The notes beneath the pieces were generated by a model that worked only from the letters and a program-made list of their open reading frames with translations, made no database searches and was not told the DNA's origin. This document shows positions 11,892 through 22,791 of a DNA stretch of 64,000 nt, one piece after another. The DNA is taken from positions 4,464,001-4,528,000 of the forward strand of contig NZ_CP136708.1 in assembly GCF_032925565.1 (NCBI RefSeq), given 5' to 3'. The position numbers and the translations under genes are program-made. The stretch is from Alteromonas sp. CI.11.F.A3. Its GTDB lineage: Bacteria > Pseudomonadota > Gammaproteobacteria > Enterobacterales > Alteromonadaceae. How positions within the stretch are numbered: position 1 is the stretch's first letter; every line of letters begins with the position of its first letter.

Positions 11892-14318
11892 ATGGGGCGG
11901 CTTTTAGCGGCATTTGCTTTCGTTTGGGTATTATCAGGATGTAACGGTACCTCGGGGGCAAACGGCGACGACCCCTTTGGCAGTTCGGATAGCGACGATA
12001 GCATCACCTCTCCAGTTGTAGCACTCTCTCTTGAGATAGGCGACGCAAACTGTAATACGATTAATCAGGCTAGTTTCGATATTGGTGATACCGCCTGCAT
12101 TACTGCGACCATTACCGAAGATGGTGCAGTGTTAGCCGGAGAAATCGTCAGTTTTACAAGTGGTATAGGCACTCTCTCTGTTACCGATAAACTCACTGAC
12201 AGTAACGGTGAAGCGGTCGTGTATTTAGACTCAAACAGCGCTATCGCGGGCGCTAGCACCATTACCGCCAGTTACGACAGCACATCATCAGAGGCAAACA
12301 TTGAGTTTTTAATTGCCGATACTGACACGGTCTTTTTACCTACCCTTTCACTTACCTTGAGTGACAGTGCAGGTAATCAAGTCAGTAGGATTACCGCTGA
12401 TGAAACCGGTACCCTTAGCGCTTCGCTGATAAATATCGATGACACCCCAATTACAGATGCTATTGTAAGCTTCCAAGTGTCTCGCGGCTCGGTAAGCATA
12501 GACGATGCCCTCACGACCAATGACGGCCTAGCCAATAGCCAATTACTTCCTACCGATGACGACCTAGGTGCGGGCACGGCCACTGTGTCATACGTTTATA
12601 ATGAGCAAACCTTAACAGCCACCCTCAACTATGAAATTCAGTCTTCTGCGGTAACCGATGAGGTTATTCAAATTGGTACGTTTGATAACGGTGAATTTGT
12701 CGCTGGTTTATTAGGAGTAGACGGTTACACCACGGACGAAGACGTTGTCATCGCCGCTGGCGCAACCCTGGGTGTTAACGTAGCACTGGTTAATTCTGAA
12801 GGCGAAACTTATGCCACCAGCATCCCTGTGACCTTTAGTTCCGTTTGTGTGGCGAACGATAGTGCCGATATTGATGAAACTGTATTTACCGCCAGCGGAC
12901 AAGCTCGCTCTACTTTTCAGGACAATAGTTGCGCGGGAAATACCGGCTTCGACGACGAGATAAGTGCGACGGTTACTATCAACAGCAGCACACTAAGTGT
13001 GTCTCGTTCTATGGAAATTTTGCCTGAAACCGCGGGTAGCATTGCTTTTATCGATGCGTCTCCGGCATCTATTGTGATAAGTGGAACCGGCGGCCAAGAC
13101 GCGAGTTCGGTATCTCGGGTAACCTTTCAAGTAAATAGTGCGCTGGGTAACCCTCTTGCCCAACAAGAAGTGACGTTTAGCTTAAACAGTAATATTGGTG
13201 GATTGGCGCTTTCTCCTGCTACTGCACTGACTAATTCTGAAGGCCAAGTCAGCACCTTTGTGACAGCGGGTAGCGTGCCTACTGCCGTTCGGGTCACTGC
13301 TATTACTGAAATTGATGATACTAGCATTCAGTCTCAGTCTGACTTACTTAGCGTGAACACTGGTCTGCCTGATCAAAACAGTATTAGTTTGTCGCCATCG
13401 AGTTTGAACCCTGAAGCGCACAATATTAACGGCAACGAATTAACCATTACCGCTAGCGCGGCTGATGCGTTTAATAATCCAGTGCCAGATGGCACCACGT
13501 TAAATTTCACCACCGAAGGCGGGTTAATTGAGCCAAGCTGTACCACACAAAGCGGCAGTTGCAGCGTGACGTGGACGAGTGCCGAGCCAAGAGTCGCCGA
13601 TCACCGCATTACGGTAATGGTGACCGCGGTAGGCCATGAAACTTTAATAGACGCAAACGGCAATAACTTATATGACGATGCCGATGGCGGCGCGATTACT
13701 GGTAGCACCGGCAATGGTATCTCTATACTCCTGCCTGACACCACGGGCTTTATCGATTACCCAGAAGCATGGCGAGACGATAACGAAGACGGCAACTATG
13801 ATGCTACAGAGCCATTTTTCGACTACGACAGTTCAGGTAGCTTCACTGCTGCCAATGGATTATTTGATGGCCCGCAATGCGATGCTACAAGCTGCGGAAA
13901 TAGTGCGCTGCATGTTAGGCGCGCTATGGTGGTTATTATGTCATCGTCATCTGCATTGCTAACGTTTAATAGCAGTACCGATGAACTAGCAAACAATACT
14001 AATCCGCCTGGGTTAACTCCGGTATTGAGTATCCCAAGAGGAAGCAACGCGTTGCTATCGCTAGCGTATTCAGATACCGCTAATCAGCCGTTAGCGGAAG
14101 ATACAGAAATTAGCATTACAAGCTCTGAAGGAGGGATTTCAGGTTCACTTGAAGCCACTGTGCCTTCTACCAACGCAGCAGGTAGCAGACAACTATCGTT
14201 TGTACTGACTAACCTGTTAGATGAATCAGAAGCCAGCACCAGTGCGATTGTTAGCGCGCTAGTGACCTCTCCTAGCGGCGTTACTACCAGCCTTGATATG
14301 GTGGTTACTTTAGAATAG
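11892..14318 (+). CDS. lipoprotein with Ig-like (Big_1-type) repeats
   Basis: An 808-residue probable surface lipoprotein. A short signal peptide ends in the lipobox LSGC, putting the lipidated cysteine at residue 17. It is followed by an Asp/Ser/Gly-rich spacer. The body holds several bacterial Ig-like beta-sandwich repeats of about 90-110 residues. Repeat signatures include SxGxGxxxTxLTDSxGxAxV-like segments near 75-105, 180-205, 425-450 and 525-545. The C-terminal part has acidic loops (DANGNNLYDDADGG, DDNEDGNYDATEP) that resemble calcium-binding loops. A clear AAGGAGAGG precedes the ATG. Its role could be adhesion or cell-surface structure, but the function is not known. Confidence 0.8.
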   Translation: MGRLLAAFAFVWVLSGCNGTSGANGDDPFGSSDSDDSITSPVVALSLEIGDANCNTINQASFDIGDTACITATITEDGAVLAGEIVSFTSGIGTLSVTDKLTDSNGEAVVYLDSNSAIAGASTITASYDSTSSEANIEFLIADTDTVFLPTLSLTLSDSAGNQVSRITADETGTLSASLINIDDTPITDAIVSFQVSRGSVSIDDALTTNDGLANSQLLPTDDDLGAGTATVSYVYNEQTLTATLNYEIQSSAVTDEVIQIGTFDNGEFVAGLLGVDGYTTDEDVVIAAGATLGVNVALVNSEGETYATSIPVTFSSVCVANDSADIDETVFTASGQARSTFQDNSCAGNTGFDDEISATVTINSSTLSVSRSMEILPETAGSIAFIDASPASIVISGTGGQDASSVSRVTFQVNSALGNPLAQQEVTFSLNSNIGGLALSPATALTNSEGQVSTFVTAGSVPTAVRVTAITEIDDTSIQSQSDLLSVNTGLPDQNSISLSPSSLNPEAHNINGNELTITASAADAFNNPVPDGTTLNFTTEGGLIEPSCTTQSGSCSVTWTSAEPRVADHRITVMVTAVGHETLIDANGNNLYDDADGGAITGSTGNGISILLPDTTGFIDYPEAWRDDNEDGNYDATEPFFDYDSSGSFTAANGLFDGPQCDATSCGNSALHVRRAMVVIMSSSSALLTFNSSTDELANNTNPPGLTPVLSIPRGSNALLSLAYSDTANQPLAEDTEISITSSEGGISGSLEATVPSTNAAGSRQLSFVLTNLLDESEASTSAIVSALVTSPSGVTTSLDMVVTLE

Positions 14319-14384
14319 CGGGCCGTCTTTTATAGAGCTGGCATGCTGCAGTAACTGTCTATAGGCAGTAATAAAAATGGTAAT

Positions 14385-14412
14385 AAAAAAGGCGCCAATC
14401 GGCGCCTTTTTT
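14385..14412. terminator. bidirectional terminator between lipoprotein gene and tldD
   Basis: AAAAAAGGCGCC-AATC-GGCGCCTTTTTT forms a perfect 12-bp stem with A- and T-runs. It sits between convergent genes and can serve both. Confidence 0.92.
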
Positions 14413-14441
14413 CAAACTCTTACACTAGCTAAACGCGTAAT

Positions 14442-15884
14442 TTACGCAGTTCCGCCCACGGTAAGCTCATCTATTTTCAGTGTGGGCTGGCCCACGCCAA
14501 CAGGTACGCTTTGACCGTCTTTACCACACACGCCAACGCCGTTGTCTAATGCCACATCGTTTCCAATCATAGAAATCTTCTGCATGACTTCAGGGCCATT
14601 TCCAATCAAGGTAGCCCCTTTGACCGGTGCGGTAATTTTACCATTTTCAATGAGGTATGCTTCTGCACTAGAAAATACAAATTTGCCTGATGTGATATCA
14701 ACCTGCCCACCCGCAAAGTTAGGCGCGTAAATACCTTTATCGATAGAGGCAATAATCTCTTTAGGATCGTACTGCCCTTCTAGCATGTAGGTATTGGTCA
14801 TTCGCGGCATCGGTAAATGCGCATAAGACTCGCGACGACCGTTTCCGGTTGGCGCAACACCCATTAGCTTGGCGTTATGCTTATCTTGCATGTAGCCTTT
14901 TAGAATACCGTCTTCAATAAGTACATTGTGCTGGGTTGGTGTACCTTCGTCATCTACCGACAACGAACCACGACGATCTGCCAATGTGCCATCGTCTACC
15001 ACTGTTACGCCTTTAGCGGCAACACGTTCACCAATCTTTCCACTAAAAGTAGACGCACCTTTACGGTTAAAGTCGCCTTCAAGACCATGACCCACCGCTT
15101 CGTGTAACAATACACCAGGCCAGCCATTACCTAATACCACTGGCATGGCGCCCGCTGGAGATGCTACCGCTTGCATGTTAACCCGTGCCATATGCAGCGC
15201 GTCGTCGGCTAACTGCTCGTAGTAAGGGCGTCCTTCTTTATCTGACTCGAAAAAAGAATAGGCATATCTGCCGCCAGCACCTGCACTGCCGCGCTCACGA
15301 CGATCACCGTCTTCAAGCAATACAGAGCAGTTTAGGCGAACTAAGGGACGGATATCGGTGGCAAACGTACCATCACTGGCAGCCACCAAAATTTCTTCGT
15401 ATACACCACTAATGCTAACCACAACCTGATTGGCTGATGGCTCTTGCTGTCTAACGTACGCATCCACGGCTTTTAGCAGAGAAATTTTCTCAGCATCTTG
15501 CATGGCTAAAATAGGGTTTTTCTCACCATAGCGGGCTTGATAATCGCTACGCCCTAACGATGATACTTTCTGAGAACCACCATCTGGGGCAATGCTGCGC
15601 GCAGCGTTGCACGCCTTTACTAAAGCATCTTCACTGATTTCATCTGAATAAGCGAAACCGGTTTTTTCACCGCTAATGGCACGAACCCCAACACCACGTT
15701 CAATGTTGTAGCTACCTTCTTTGATAATGCCATCTTCGAGCACCCAACTTTCGTGTTGGCTCGACTGAAAATAAAGATCAGCATAATCGGTATCGTGACG
15801 ATGGATACCCGAAAGGGCTTTTTCTAGCGACGCTACATCTAGTCCAGAGTCAGACAGTAAATGGCGTTCAACAGATTTAGACAA
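14442..15884 (-). CDS. tldD: metalloprotease TldD
   Basis: TldD is the catalytic subunit of the TldD/TldE peptidase. The zinc-binding HExxxH motif is seen in [11 protein letters not shown], and the C-terminal GGTA ending is typical. The start chosen is TTG at 15884, preceded by AGGAG with 6-base spacing, giving 480 residues (E. coli 481). The longer frame to 15977 would add 31 unlikely residues inside the upstream gene. The TTG start overlaps the nitrilase-family stop by 8 bases. It is the last gene of the mreB-to-tldD run. Confidence 0.93.
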   Translation of the reverse strand: MSKSVERHLLSDSGLDVASLEKALSGIHRHDTDYADLYFQSSQHESWVLEDGIIKEGSYNIERGVGVRAISGEKTGFAYSDEISEDALVKACNAARSIAPDGGSQKVSSLGRSDYQARYGEKNPILAMQDAEKISLLKAVDAYVRQQEPSANQVVVSISGVYEEILVAASDGTFATDIRPLVRLNCSVLLEDGDRRERGSAGAGGRYAYSFFESDKEGRPYYEQLADDALHMARVNMQAVASPAGAMPVVLGNGWPGVLLHEAVGHGLEGDFNRKGASTFSGKIGERVAAKGVTVVDDGTLADRRGSLSVDDEGTPTQHNVLIEDGILKGYMQDKHNAKLMGVAPTGNGRRESYAHLPMPRMTNTYMLEGQYDPKEIIASIDKGIYAPNFAGGQVDITSGKFVFSSAEAYLIENGKITAPVKGATLIGNGPEVMQKISMIGNDVALDNGVGVCGKDGQSVPVGVGQPTLKIDELTVGGTA

Positions 15885-16695
15885 AGTGACTCCTGAATCG
15901 GTTATGTTCGGCAACCGGCATATTTTGTTTAATGGCTTGTCGCGCTTCAATATCAACACTGGTTTGAATAACACCAATGTCTTGTGGTAGCTCGCTCAAG
16001 GTTTCACCCCACGGCGAAACGACTAGGCTGTGACCAAAGGTTTCACGGCCATTTTGGTGCTCACCGGTTTGGTTGGCAGCTACCACATAGCATTGTTTCT
16101 CAATGGCTCGCGCTTTCACTAACGTGTGCCAGTGCGCTTCACCGGTTCTTTGCGTAAAGGCAGCAGGCAACACTAAAATATCGATGTCGCCCATGGCAGT
16201 AAACAAGCCTGGAAAGCGCACATCATAACATACCGCTAGACCAATGTTGCCAATTGGCGTTTCTACAGTAACAACTTCACTGCCTGGGTTTGTAAACTTA
16301 GATTCTTTGTAGCTGCCCGTATTGTCATCAACAGACACATCAAAAAGGTGAATTTTACGGTAGTCGGCCAATACTGCGCCGTCTGGACCAAACAATAAGC
16401 ACGCCGCTGAAAACTTTGATGCATCGTCGGTCGCCATAGGAAACGTGCCCGAAACAATGTAGCACTCATGGGCTTTGGCTAGCGCAGATAAACGTTGCTG
16501 TATCAGCCCTTCGTCTTTAACTTCGGCGGCATTAAGTAGCTCACCATCTTTGGTACCAAAACAAGCAAAGCATTCTGGCAATACCACCAAGCTATCTTTT
16601 GGAACTTGTTCTTGAGCAATAGCCTGTTCTACATGATTCAGATTATCTTCTACACTGGGCGTAGATGTCATTTGAACTGCAACTAGATTAACCAT
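15877..16695 (-). CDS. carbon-nitrogen hydrolase (nitrilase superfamily)
   Basis: A 272-residue amidase of the nitrilase superfamily with the full catalytic triad: Glu41 (VLPECFA), Lys114 (DYRKIHLFD) and Cys156 ([10 protein letters not shown]). The closest recognisable type is the Nit1/YbeM-like group that hydrolyses deaminated glutathione or omega-amides, but the substrate cannot be fixed from sequence. The start has GGAGG 6 bases upstream. The gene overlaps yhdP by 8 bases and tldD by 8 bases, so it is tightly coupled to both. Its position between yhdP and tldD suggests shared transcription rather than a shared pathway. Confidence 0.9.
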   Translation of the reverse strand: MVNLVAVQMTSTPSVEDNLNHVEQAIAQEQVPKDSLVVLPECFACFGTKDGELLNAAEVKDEGLIQQRLSALAKAHECYIVSGTFPMATDDASKFSAACLLFGPDGAVLADYRKIHLFDVSVDDNTGSYKESKFTNPGSEVVTVETPIGNIGLAVCYDVRFPGLFTAMGDIDILVLPAAFTQRTGEAHWHTLVKARAIEKQCYVVAANQTGEHQNGRETFGHSLVVSPWGETLSELPQDIGVIQTSVDIEARQAIKQNMPVAEHNRFRSHFV

Positions 16696-19600
16696 CGATA
16701 ACCTCCATTTTTACTCTGCGTAAATCATCTTCGGTAAGCGGCCGATCTAATGGCGAAGTGCTTTCTGGCGACACGTTCGCCGGTAAGCTTATATCTTTAC
16801 TATGTCGTTCTACTTCATCGAACTGCGGATTAGCTATGGTGCCAGAAACCTTATAGTTCACGTTCGATATCACTTTCGCTGATGTCAGCACTTGATCTAG
16901 TGCCAGTGCTGCCAATGCCGTTGGGGGCGTAGCTAAAAAATACACTAAAAACGGTAAATTCCCCGTTACGTTAGGGGCAAAAGTAATATTGTAATTAAGG
17001 CCACCGGTATTTAAGTTGGTATACCCTTTAATTTCTATTTCACCTGCACCGCCATCTATTTCGGTATCGTCGGTAAAGGCAGTACCATCAGCAATTTGTA
17101 AGCTTCCACCCATTTTGTCGTAGAAAAACCCAGTGGCAAATACATCTCTAAAATCTAGGCTTAGCTTACGTACTAATGAGTTTAGGCTGAATAACGTAAA
17201 TATGCGCGACCCTTTATCACTGACCTCAGTGAGGTAACCGTCGGTGAGTGCCCAGTCTACGTCGCCGCTTACTTTGCCTAACGAGAAATCAAACGGGGCA
17301 GAAGGCCAGCCTAAATCGAATTTAATATTGGCTTCAGAGTCTTTAATGCCTGACGTTATCCCTCGCTGCTTAAGCATTTGCCCTACGTCTGATGAAGAAA
17401 GTGTACCGTTTAAACGGGTGGTGATTTCGCCGTCTTCATGCTGCCAGTATCCGGTTGCGGTTACATCTGCACTGGAAGAGCGCGTAAGTAATTGTCTGAT
17501 TTGCAAACCTTGATCTGTTTTGGCTACGTCAAGGGTGACTTCACCTAAATCAAGGCCATGGACACTACAAACACTGCAATAGAAGTAGATAGGAGGCAAA
17601 TCTAGCGGATCAACTTCGACGACATCTGCTTGCTTTCTAGCCATCTCGATTTCTTCTACTTGGGTTTCGATTGAGTTTCTCTCATCTTCAATAGCATCAC
17701 CTTCAATAGCACCACCCTCTGTAGCAGGTTTATCCAGTACTAGGTAATCCGCATTGATATCTATACCTTGGTTGTTAATGTCGTTATTAACCCTAATGGT
17801 TGCTCTCGCTTTCGCTGCATCAACTTGTAGCAACCAATCGTTGTCTTGTTCCCGGGCGGTTAAGGACACATTATTCAATGAATGCCCCCACCCCGTTAGG
17901 GTATCTGCGGTGACAAATATGCGTGATGGCACCCCGAAGATATTTTGCTTTTGGGCACGGCTATCCGTCGATAACGTATCGTTAACGCTATTCTTGTTAA
18001 CGGACACGCTTGCACTAGCTTCGTCCATTTTACTCGGCATGATCAGCGTCTGCAGGGTAGTAAACCATTCAACAATGTCGGCTTGCTCTAGGTTTGCAGC
18101 GATACTAAACCCGGTACCTCTATCACCCACATTAGCATCGCCTAAGGAAAGGAGCGCTCGAGAGAACTGCATTTCTTTATGAGGCAATACGCCGTCGAAA
18201 TGAATATCGTCACCTAGCTTTGCCTCTACATTAGAGGCTTGTAGGTTACCTTCACTGTTAATTTGAAGTGGCAGGCTAGTTCCTTGCACTGTTGAAAACG
18301 GAGCAGGCAGCAAGCTTTGGGTTGCCAATAAATCGGCGTTAATTTGGGCATTATAGGAAAAGTCGTTTTCAGATAAGCTCAAATTCACATCTGCCTGCCA
18401 ATTGGTTTCACCATCTAGGTAGTCAATAAGGTCGGTTTTTACATACTTCACTAACGGGTGAACGTGCCACAACCCTTTCAAGTTAACATTAACGTCGTAG
18501 TTGTCGTTCTGGCGACCTTGAAGAGACATTTCCACTGGCTGACCTAACAAACTCGCAGTTAACCCATTAGCGTCAATTTCTGCATTGTCGAAGGTAAGTG
18601 TTCCACTGGCATCGTCAAACTGCATACGCGTGCTAGTGATATACACATCGTTGTTGTTTAACTGAGCTGCGCCTTGAACCCGAATATCTTTGCCTTTCAG
18701 GGGGATATCTAATGTCAGGCTTGCTGACAACGGCCCTGAAACTTGCACGTCTTTATCAAGCACTTTCCCTAGCGAGCTGGCAATTGAAGACTGCTTCATT
18801 AACGAAGTTAACTTCTCGCCTGTGCCAGAGCCTTCTGCATCAATAGTTAACGTTGAAGAGGGGTGTAAACGCGGGATTTCTGCCGACATAGCCGACACGT
18901 CTATACCGGCTAACGTTCCTTTATCACTTATCATGACTAAGCCGGCATTTTCAAAACGCACCGACAAATCGAGTTCATTTAACGCAGGCCACTTTGATGA
19001 AAATAGAAAGTCGCTATCTTCAATATCGACATAAGCTTGAAAAATTCCGCTATTATCATTAAACGGATAGTTCTTAGGGTTTCCGTGCCACAACACTTGC
19101 GCTTTGCTTACGCTACCTTCGCCTGTGAAGGCACGGGTAAGAAACTTATCGGTATTGACGCCCATTAACGATGCAGGGAAGAAATCACTGACGGCGTTTA
19201 ACGCCAAGGGTTCAATATTCGCAAATATGTCTAGGTGGCCCGAGGTTAGATTGGCGCGAAATGCTGGCTCTAACACTAACTGTTCGCTATCGAACAAGAG
19301 ATCTTTACCCGTCAATACCCATTGCTTTTCATCACCTACCGCTTGGGTGTGAAAATACAGATTGGCGTTAAAGGCATTGATATCGAGATTTTGCTTAATG
19401 ATATTGTCGGCAGATAAGGTACTGTTTTCACTTTTTAGGTAAACAGCGCCAGCGTCTTTATACCAATAAACATCGGCATCTAGCGATGTCAGGCCTGGCG
19501 TTTTTCCTGTCTGCTCCCACGACAAATCAAGAATTTTTGCAGTTAATTCCGGGCGGCGATTTCTAAGTTGAAGTTCCAACGTGGCAAGTTGCCCTGTGGG

Positions 19601-20695
19601 ATTTAACGCGCGAATTTCCTCTTCGCTGGTGTCATCCATAAACAAGGGTAAAAGCATCAGGAATGGATTTATCTGAACCGGTTTTACAATACTGACGACT
19701 GCGTCGCCTGCATTTGTTACTTTACCGACGAAATCAGCTTCTATGGTTTCGTGGCCAGAGTCTATCACCAATTGATCTACCCTAACGCTCCACCCATCTT
19801 GCGTGGGTGCTGCTTCAATACTGCCACCGCGAATACCCGTGACAAGGGTTGAGTATTCATCTCCGCCCCACTCCAATAAGCTTTCTTCAAACTGGGCTTG
19901 AACACCTGTAATGCCATTGCTTTGTACGTCTGCCCAAATTTCAAAATTGGCTCGGCTTTCAGTCAGCGGGCGCTTAGTTTTGATTAAGTCGCTCACCCAG
20001 GGGGATATATCTAAATCTTCAGCGCGGGCATAAAACACCCCTTCAAACGCATCTTTGTTGCCCGTCACATCAATGATGAAAGACGCGGAATTCGACGATA
20101 CATCGGCCACCTTCATTTGCCCTAAGCCTTGGTGACGTCTTCCGCTGTTATTCCAAGTTAACTGGTCGATGATGAAAGACTGGGGCTGGCTATTTTTAGA
20201 GAGGATCACTTCCCCTTCTTCAAGAGAGAAACTTTGAAGCTGTTCTAGGAATAAGCTTTTTAATGCATCTACAACAGGGAAGTTGTTATCGCCTGCACGC
20301 TCGAACCTATCGGCATCAACATCTAGCTTGAGACCACGAAGTTCAAAGCGCGTAGATGAGATCATTTGTCGTCTCAAAGACTGCCAAAAATCTAATTCTA
20401 CATAGACTTGACGAATATTGAGCCCAACGGGAGACGCATCATTTTGCGCCATTGAGACCGAATTTAAGACAATACTCGGCCCAGAGCGTTGCCATACTGC
20501 ATGCACGCTTTTAATAGTAAGATTTACGCCATAGCGCTGGCTGATATAGTCTTCCAGCAGGTGCTTGTTGTGTTCAATATGCGGCAGCGCATAGCGAGCG
20601 GCGCTGATTAACAGCGCAAATAGAACAAGCAGGATGGCAAGCAGCAACCATATTTTTTTAACTAAATAGGCTGCTACCGACGTTAAATTTGTCAC
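16688..20695 (-). CDS. yhdP: YhdP family AsmA-like envelope protein
   Basis: YhdP is a large inner-membrane-anchored protein spanning the periplasm. With TamB and YdbH it moves phospholipids to the outer membrane. The 1335-residue product has one N-terminal TM segment (about residues 13-35) and a very long beta-rich AsmA/DUF3971-type body. The C terminus has a conserved segment with GDVDWALTDGYLTEVSDKGSRIF and FKGYT-like repeats. The start is GTG at 20695. It lies 25 bases after rng and overlaps the downstream amidase gene by 8 bases. Confidence 0.9.
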   Translation of the reverse strand: MTNLTSVAAYLVKKIWLLLAILLVLFALLISAARYALPHIEHNKHLLEDYISQRYGVNLTIKSVHAVWQRSGPSIVLNSVSMAQNDASPVGLNIRQVYVELDFWQSLRRQMISSTRFELRGLKLDVDADRFERAGDNNFPVVDALKSLFLEQLQSFSLEEGEVILSKNSQPQSFIIDQLTWNNSGRRHQGLGQMKVADVSSNSASFIIDVTGNKDAFEGVFYARAEDLDISPWVSDLIKTKRPLTESRANFEIWADVQSNGITGVQAQFEESLLEWGGDEYSTLVTGIRGGSIEAAPTQDGWSVRVDQLVIDSGHETIEADFVGKVTNAGDAVVSIVKPVQINPFLMLLPLFMDDTSEEEIRALNPTGQLATLELQLRNRRPELTAKILDLSWEQTGKTPGLTSLDADVYWYKDAGAVYLKSENSTLSADNIIKQNLDINAFNANLYFHTQAVGDEKQWVLTGKDLLFDSEQLVLEPAFRANLTSGHLDIFANIEPLALNAVSDFFPASLMGVNTDKFLTRAFTGEGSVSKAQVLWHGNPKNYPFNDNSGIFQAYVDIEDSDFLFSSKWPALNELDLSVRFENAGLVMISDKGTLAGIDVSAMSAEIPRLHPSSTLTIDAEGSGTGEKLTSLMKQSSIASSLGKVLDKDVQVSGPLSASLTLDIPLKGKDIRVQGAAQLNNNDVYITSTRMQFDDASGTLTFDNAEIDANGLTASLLGQPVEMSLQGRQNDNYDVNVNLKGLWHVHPLVKYVKTDLIDYLDGETNWQADVNLSLSENDFSYNAQINADLLATQSLLPAPFSTVQGTSLPLQINSEGNLQASNVEAKLGDDIHFDGVLPHKEMQFSRALLSLGDANVGDRGTGFSIAANLEQADIVEWFTTLQTLIMPSKMDEASASVSVNKNSVNDTLSTDSRAQKQNIFGVPSRIFVTADTLTGWGHSLNNVSLTAREQDNDWLLQVDAAKARATIRVNNDINNQGIDINADYLVLDKPATEGGAIEGDAIEDERNSIETQVEEIEMARKQADVVEVDPLDLPPIYFYCSVCSVHGLDLGEVTLDVAKTDQGLQIRQLLTRSSSADVTATGYWQHEDGEITTRLNGTLSSSDVGQMLKQRGITSGIKDSEANIKFDLGWPSAPFDFSLGKVSGDVDWALTDGYLTEVSDKGSRIFTLFSLNSLVRKLSLDFRDVFATGFFYDKMGGSLQIADGTAFTDDTEIDGGAGEIEIKGYTNLNTGGLNYNITFAPNVTGNLPFLVYFLATPPTALAALALDQVLTSAKVISNVNYKVSGTIANPQFDEVERHSKDISLPANVSPESTSPLDRPLTEDDLRRVKMEVIDG

Positions 20696-20720
20696 ACTTC
20701 GCCTTCGTATAGTTAATGCA

Positions 20721-22187
20721 TTACATCATGACGACGTCGTACTTATCCTGGTTGTACAAGGTTTCGGTTTGTACCTTAATTTGTTTCGATACAAACACTT
20801 CCAGCTCTGCAAGCATATGTGATTCTTCGCCCATTAATGCTTCAACCACTTTAGGAGAAGCATAAACAACAAATTTATCAGCATCGTATGCGCGGTTCAC
20901 TCGAACAATTTCACGCATAATTTCAAAGCAGATGGTTTCCACGGTTTTCACCGTGCCTCGGCCTTTACATACTGGGCATTCGCCACACAATATGTGCTCA
21001 ATACTTTCACGGGTACGCTTACGGGTCATTTCTATGAGCCCAAGCGACGTAAACCCGTGAATATTAATTTTGGCCCTGTCCTTACTTGTCGCCACTTCTA
21101 GACTATGTAAGACACGTCTTTTGTGGTCTGGTTCAATCATATCGATAAAGTCGATTAAGATCATACCGCCTAAATTACGTAACCGAAGCTGCCTAGCAAT
21201 GGCTTGTGTCGCCTCGGTGTTAGTATTAAAGATAGTTTCTTCTAAGTTACGATGCCCAACAAATGCACCAGTATTGATATCAATGGTGGTCATAGCTTCG
21301 GTTTGATCAATAATCAAATAACCGCCTGACTTCAAATCGACCCTGCGTTCAAGCGCCCGCTGGGTTTCATTTTCGACATCATGCAAGTCGAATATAGGCC
21401 TGTCGCCCGTGTAATATTCCAACTTACCGTTCATTTCAGGTACATATTCTTTCGTGAACTGGAACAGCTCTTGAAAAGACAACTTAGAGTCTATTCGAAT
21501 CCTGTCTAACTCGGTGCCGACGAAATCACGCAATACGCGGCGTGCCAGCGGTAAATCTTCATATAAAACATTAGATTTACGCTTCTTCATTCGGGATTGA
21601 ATTTTGTCCCACAATCGGCGTAAAAAGGCAGCATCTTGCTGTAATTCAGCTTTGCCTACCCCTTCAGCAGCGGTACGTAAAATAAAACCGCCGTTTTCAT
21701 CACAGAATTCTTGCACAAGGGTTTTTAAGCGCTCGCGCTCGGCCTCTTCTTCAATACGCTGAGACACACCAACATGAGTCACGCTTGGCATAAACACTAA
21801 ATAGCGGCTTGGAATAGTAATGTCGGTAGTCAGGCGCGCACCTTTGGTGCCAATCGGGTCTTTTACTACTTGTACAACGATATCTTGGCCATCTCGAACA
21901 AGCTCACGAATGTCTTGTTTTTGAATGTGACTGGCTGAGACTTCCTCAGCGATTTCATTGTGAATAACAATATCAGAAGCATGTAGGAAAGCCGCTTTTT
22001 CAAGGCCAATATCCACAAATGCGGCTTGCATACCGGGGAGTACCCGACTAACTTTACCGCGATAGATATTGCCCACTAAGCCACGCTTGGTATGACGCTC
22101 TACGTGAATTTCCTGCAATATCCCATTTTCGATGAGAACAACACGAGACTCTGACGGTGTAACATTGATTAGTAGCTCTGCACTCAC
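20721..22187 (-). CDS. rng: ribonuclease G
   Basis: RNase G is a single-strand endoribonuclease that matures the 5' end of 16S rRNA and degrades some mRNAs. The 488-residue length is right for RNase G and too short for RNase E. An N-terminal S1 domain (about 38-125), the RNase E/G catalytic core with the metal-binding acidic loop IDFIDM, and the zinc-link motif CPVCKGRGT near residue 410 are visible. The start is GTG, one base overlapping the maf stop, with GGAG 7 bases upstream. Confidence 0.94.
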   Translation of the reverse strand: MSAELLINVTPSESRVVLIENGILQEIHVERHTKRGLVGNIYRGKVSRVLPGMQAAFVDIGLEKAAFLHASDIVIHNEIAEEVSASHIQKQDIRELVRDGQDIVVQVVKDPIGTKGARLTTDITIPSRYLVFMPSVTHVGVSQRIEEEAERERLKTLVQEFCDENGGFILRTAAEGVGKAELQQDAAFLRRLWDKIQSRMKKRKSNVLYEDLPLARRVLRDFVGTELDRIRIDSKLSFQELFQFTKEYVPEMNGKLEYYTGDRPIFDLHDVENETQRALERRVDLKSGGYLIIDQTEAMTTIDINTGAFVGHRNLEETIFNTNTEATQAIARQLRLRNLGGMILIDFIDMIEPDHKRRVLHSLEVATSKDRAKINIHGFTSLGLIEMTRKRTRESIEHILCGECPVCKGRGTVKTVETICFEIMREIVRVNRAYDADKFVVYASPKVVEALMGEESHMLAELEVFVSKQIKVQTETLYNQDKYDVVMM

Positions 22188-22774
22188 TACACGACTCCAA
22201 ATTCTCTAAGTAATTGCCTTGTTTCATACAAAGGCAATCCAACCACTGCGCTAGCACTGCCGTTTATTGCTTTTACAAACTGACCGCCAATACCTTGAAT
22301 GGCGTAACTACCTGCTTTATCAGCAGGTTCACCTGTGTCCCAGTATGCGTCAATTTCATCGTTCGTCAATGCGGCAAAAGTTACCTTGGTGGTAATAGTT
22401 TGTGTTACTTGCTTGGTGGTAGACGCCACACTAATGGCCGTCAATACTTCATGCTGGTTGTTCGATAACATTGAAAGAATGCGTCTAGCGTCTTCTTTAT
22501 CTTTCGGCTTTCCCAAACTCACCCCGTTAAAGGCAATAAGCGTATCAGAGGCTAACACCCGCGTACTTTCACTAAGTACATCTTCATCTTGTAACCGTGC
22601 GAGAGCTGTTTTCGCTTTTTGCTCAGCAAGACGAGCCACTTGCGCTTCAGGCGTTTCATTCACAAGGGCTGATTCATCGATGTCTACGGGCTTTACTGAG
22701 TGAGCAATGCCCATCTGATCTAAAAGCATGGTACGACGAGGGGAAGCAGAGGCTAAAACCACTGAATAATTCAC
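22187..22774 (-). CDS. maf: Maf-family nucleoside triphosphate pyrophosphatase
   Basis: Maf proteins hydrolyse non-canonical or pyrimidine nucleoside triphosphates (dTTP/UTP in the YhdE branch) to monophosphates. The 195-residue protein has the hallmark ASASPRRTMLLDQMGI near the N terminus, VDIDES around residue 31, and a C-terminal GSYAIQG-type motif. The start is GTG at 22774 with GAGG upstream. It lies between mreD and rng, as in many gammaproteobacteria. Confidence 0.92.
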   Translation of the reverse strand: MNYSVVLASASPRRTMLLDQMGIAHSVKPVDIDESALVNETPEAQVARLAEQKAKTALARLQDEDVLSESTRVLASDTLIAFNGVSLGKPKDKEDARRILSMLSNNQHEVLTAISVASTTKQVTQTITTKVTFAALTNDEIDAYWDTGEPADKAGSYAIQGIGGQFVKAINGSASAVVGLPLYETRQLLREFGVV

Positions 22775-22791
22775 GATAGGAGCCTCAAACG

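Noticed and set aside
13672..13962. 96-residue frame in the Ig-repeat lipoprotein gene
   Set aside because: An alternate-frame product of a repeat-rich gene; it lacks a ribosome-binding site and any motif.
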